Of a DNA stretch of 64,000 nucleotides, positions 63,220 through 64,000 are shown piece by piece. The notes under the pieces are model-generated. The model ran no database searches, was not told where the DNA came from, and saw only the letters and a list, made by a program, of their open reading frames with translations. A program made the position numbers and the translations under genes. Numbering within the stretch: the first letter of the stretch is position 1; each line of letters opens with the position of its first letter. Source of the DNA: Symbiodinium natans. Lineage: Eukaryota > Sar > Dinophyceae > Suessiales > Symbiodiniaceae. The stretch spans positions 1 through 64,000 of the forward strand of contig CAJNDS010000059.1 in NCBI GenBank assembly GCA_905221605.1. Direction: 5' to 3'.

Positions 63220-64000
63220 GTGAGGCGCCCTGACTTTGTCAACACGCCGCCTGCACCCTCAGAGCAAAGCCTTTAAAACCCCTCAGTCTGCGGCACCTCG
63301 CGGAGGGCAAGCCTCCGATTGGGCACGTCCTCACTCACAGGTTCACGATGGTGACGCTCCGTGGGCTCTACCCTAAACACCGAATCCATCAACCCTCATA
63401 CCCGTGGGTTCGGTGGGGTGGGGACCCTCGACACCCGCGATAAGCACTTTGCCGAAATGCCCGATTTCACCGCCTTACGCACACACACACACACACATCC
63501 CGGAAACCAACGAACCCTGCTTAACCCAAAACACCCTGACAGCGTCTAAGGAACATCAAAAACCCGAACTTAACAAAGCCCCGCAGCTCCAGAAGACATT
63601 GCGATCTACTCTCACGACCCGACAGGCTACTGTATCGAGAATTTGCAAACAGCGCTCCCCAAATCAAAACATTGCTAGCTGGCAAGGGTCCGCAGACTTC
63701 GAAATGCCCAGAGAAAAAGAGCCTGCTCAGGGCCAGGAACTTGTTGAAATGCTGGGCCACTCGCAAGCTTACGAACCAATATTCTGACATGTAGGATACC
63801 ACGTGCAATTATGTTGGCTGATCGGTTCTATTGAAAGATGAACAAAAGCTCTGACAAGTCTTCAGTAAATACAGACAAAGAGAAGAGTGTGTGCTTGTGT
63901 GCATGTGTGTCTGACGAAAAAACAACTGCACACAAGCTGGTTGCCGAAAAGCCGGCCGAGGAAATAGTCAACTACCCCACCCTACACCAAGAACAAAAGC
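63220..64000. other. No supportable gene; CA microsatellite
   Basis: A CA run at about 63480-63497 and otherwise unassigned sequence. Confidence 0.4.

Overview
This window looks like nuclear DNA of a dinoflagellate, of the kind seen in Symbiodiniaceae, Polarella or Prorocentrum. The reasons are GC-rich sequence full of degenerate TTTAGGG-type tracts, short exons split by many introns, dinoflagellate-style non-LTR retrotransposon debris with a C-terminal endonuclease-like domain, and a retroelement carrying a cytosine-methyltransferase-like domain. No bacterial gene, tRNA, rRNA or CRISPR array was recognised. The assignment to a lineage is inference.

Region 1 (1-3.5 kb) holds no gene I can support. 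Region 2 (3.5-19.8 kb) is a nest of retroelements. At least four decayed LINE fragments (one on +, the rest on -) surround an almost intact 8.42-kb tyrosine-recombinase (DIRS/PAT/Ngaro-like) retroelement at 7996-16416, read on the minus strand. It has the split direct repeats diagnostic of this class: A1 (16221-16416), then the genes, then B1 (8475-8734), A2 (8278-8473) and B2 (7996-8255). Its genes in order are ORF1 (Gag position, two predicted membrane helices and a basic Gly-rich tail), ORF2 (reverse transcriptase with a C5-methyltransferase-like domain inserted between RT motifs B and C, then RNase H), ORF3 (tyrosine recombinase) and ORF4 (predicted membrane protein with N-glycosylation sequons, possibly envelope-like). 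ORF1 and ORF2 share one frame broken by a single TGA. ORF2 and ORF3 overlap as ATGA. ORF4 starts inside the end of ORF3. This element is the most notable system in the window.

Region 3 (19.8-55 kb) appears to hold at least two host genes, both on the minus strand and cut into many short exons. Gene G2 (stop at 42005, exons traced up to about 54.3 kb) encodes a multi-pass membrane protein with an Ala/Pro-rich, acidic C-terminus. Gene G1 (stop at 21756, exons traced up to about 40.8 kb) encodes a mostly charged, helical or coiled-coil protein. It may be more than one gene. The introns and spacers are packed with telomere-like TTTAGGG tracts, a MITE-like family, microsatellites, a 3.4-kb satellite of 140-bp units (25.2-28.6 kb), a 1.9-kb foldback element (33.66-35.51 kb) and a tandem hairpin array (47.5-47.95 kb).

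Region 4 (55-64 kb) has only weak exon-like fragments, one resembling an OTU-protease active-site block. Host exon edges were read by eye from open frames and GT/GC...AG signals and are approximate unless a boundary is stated.
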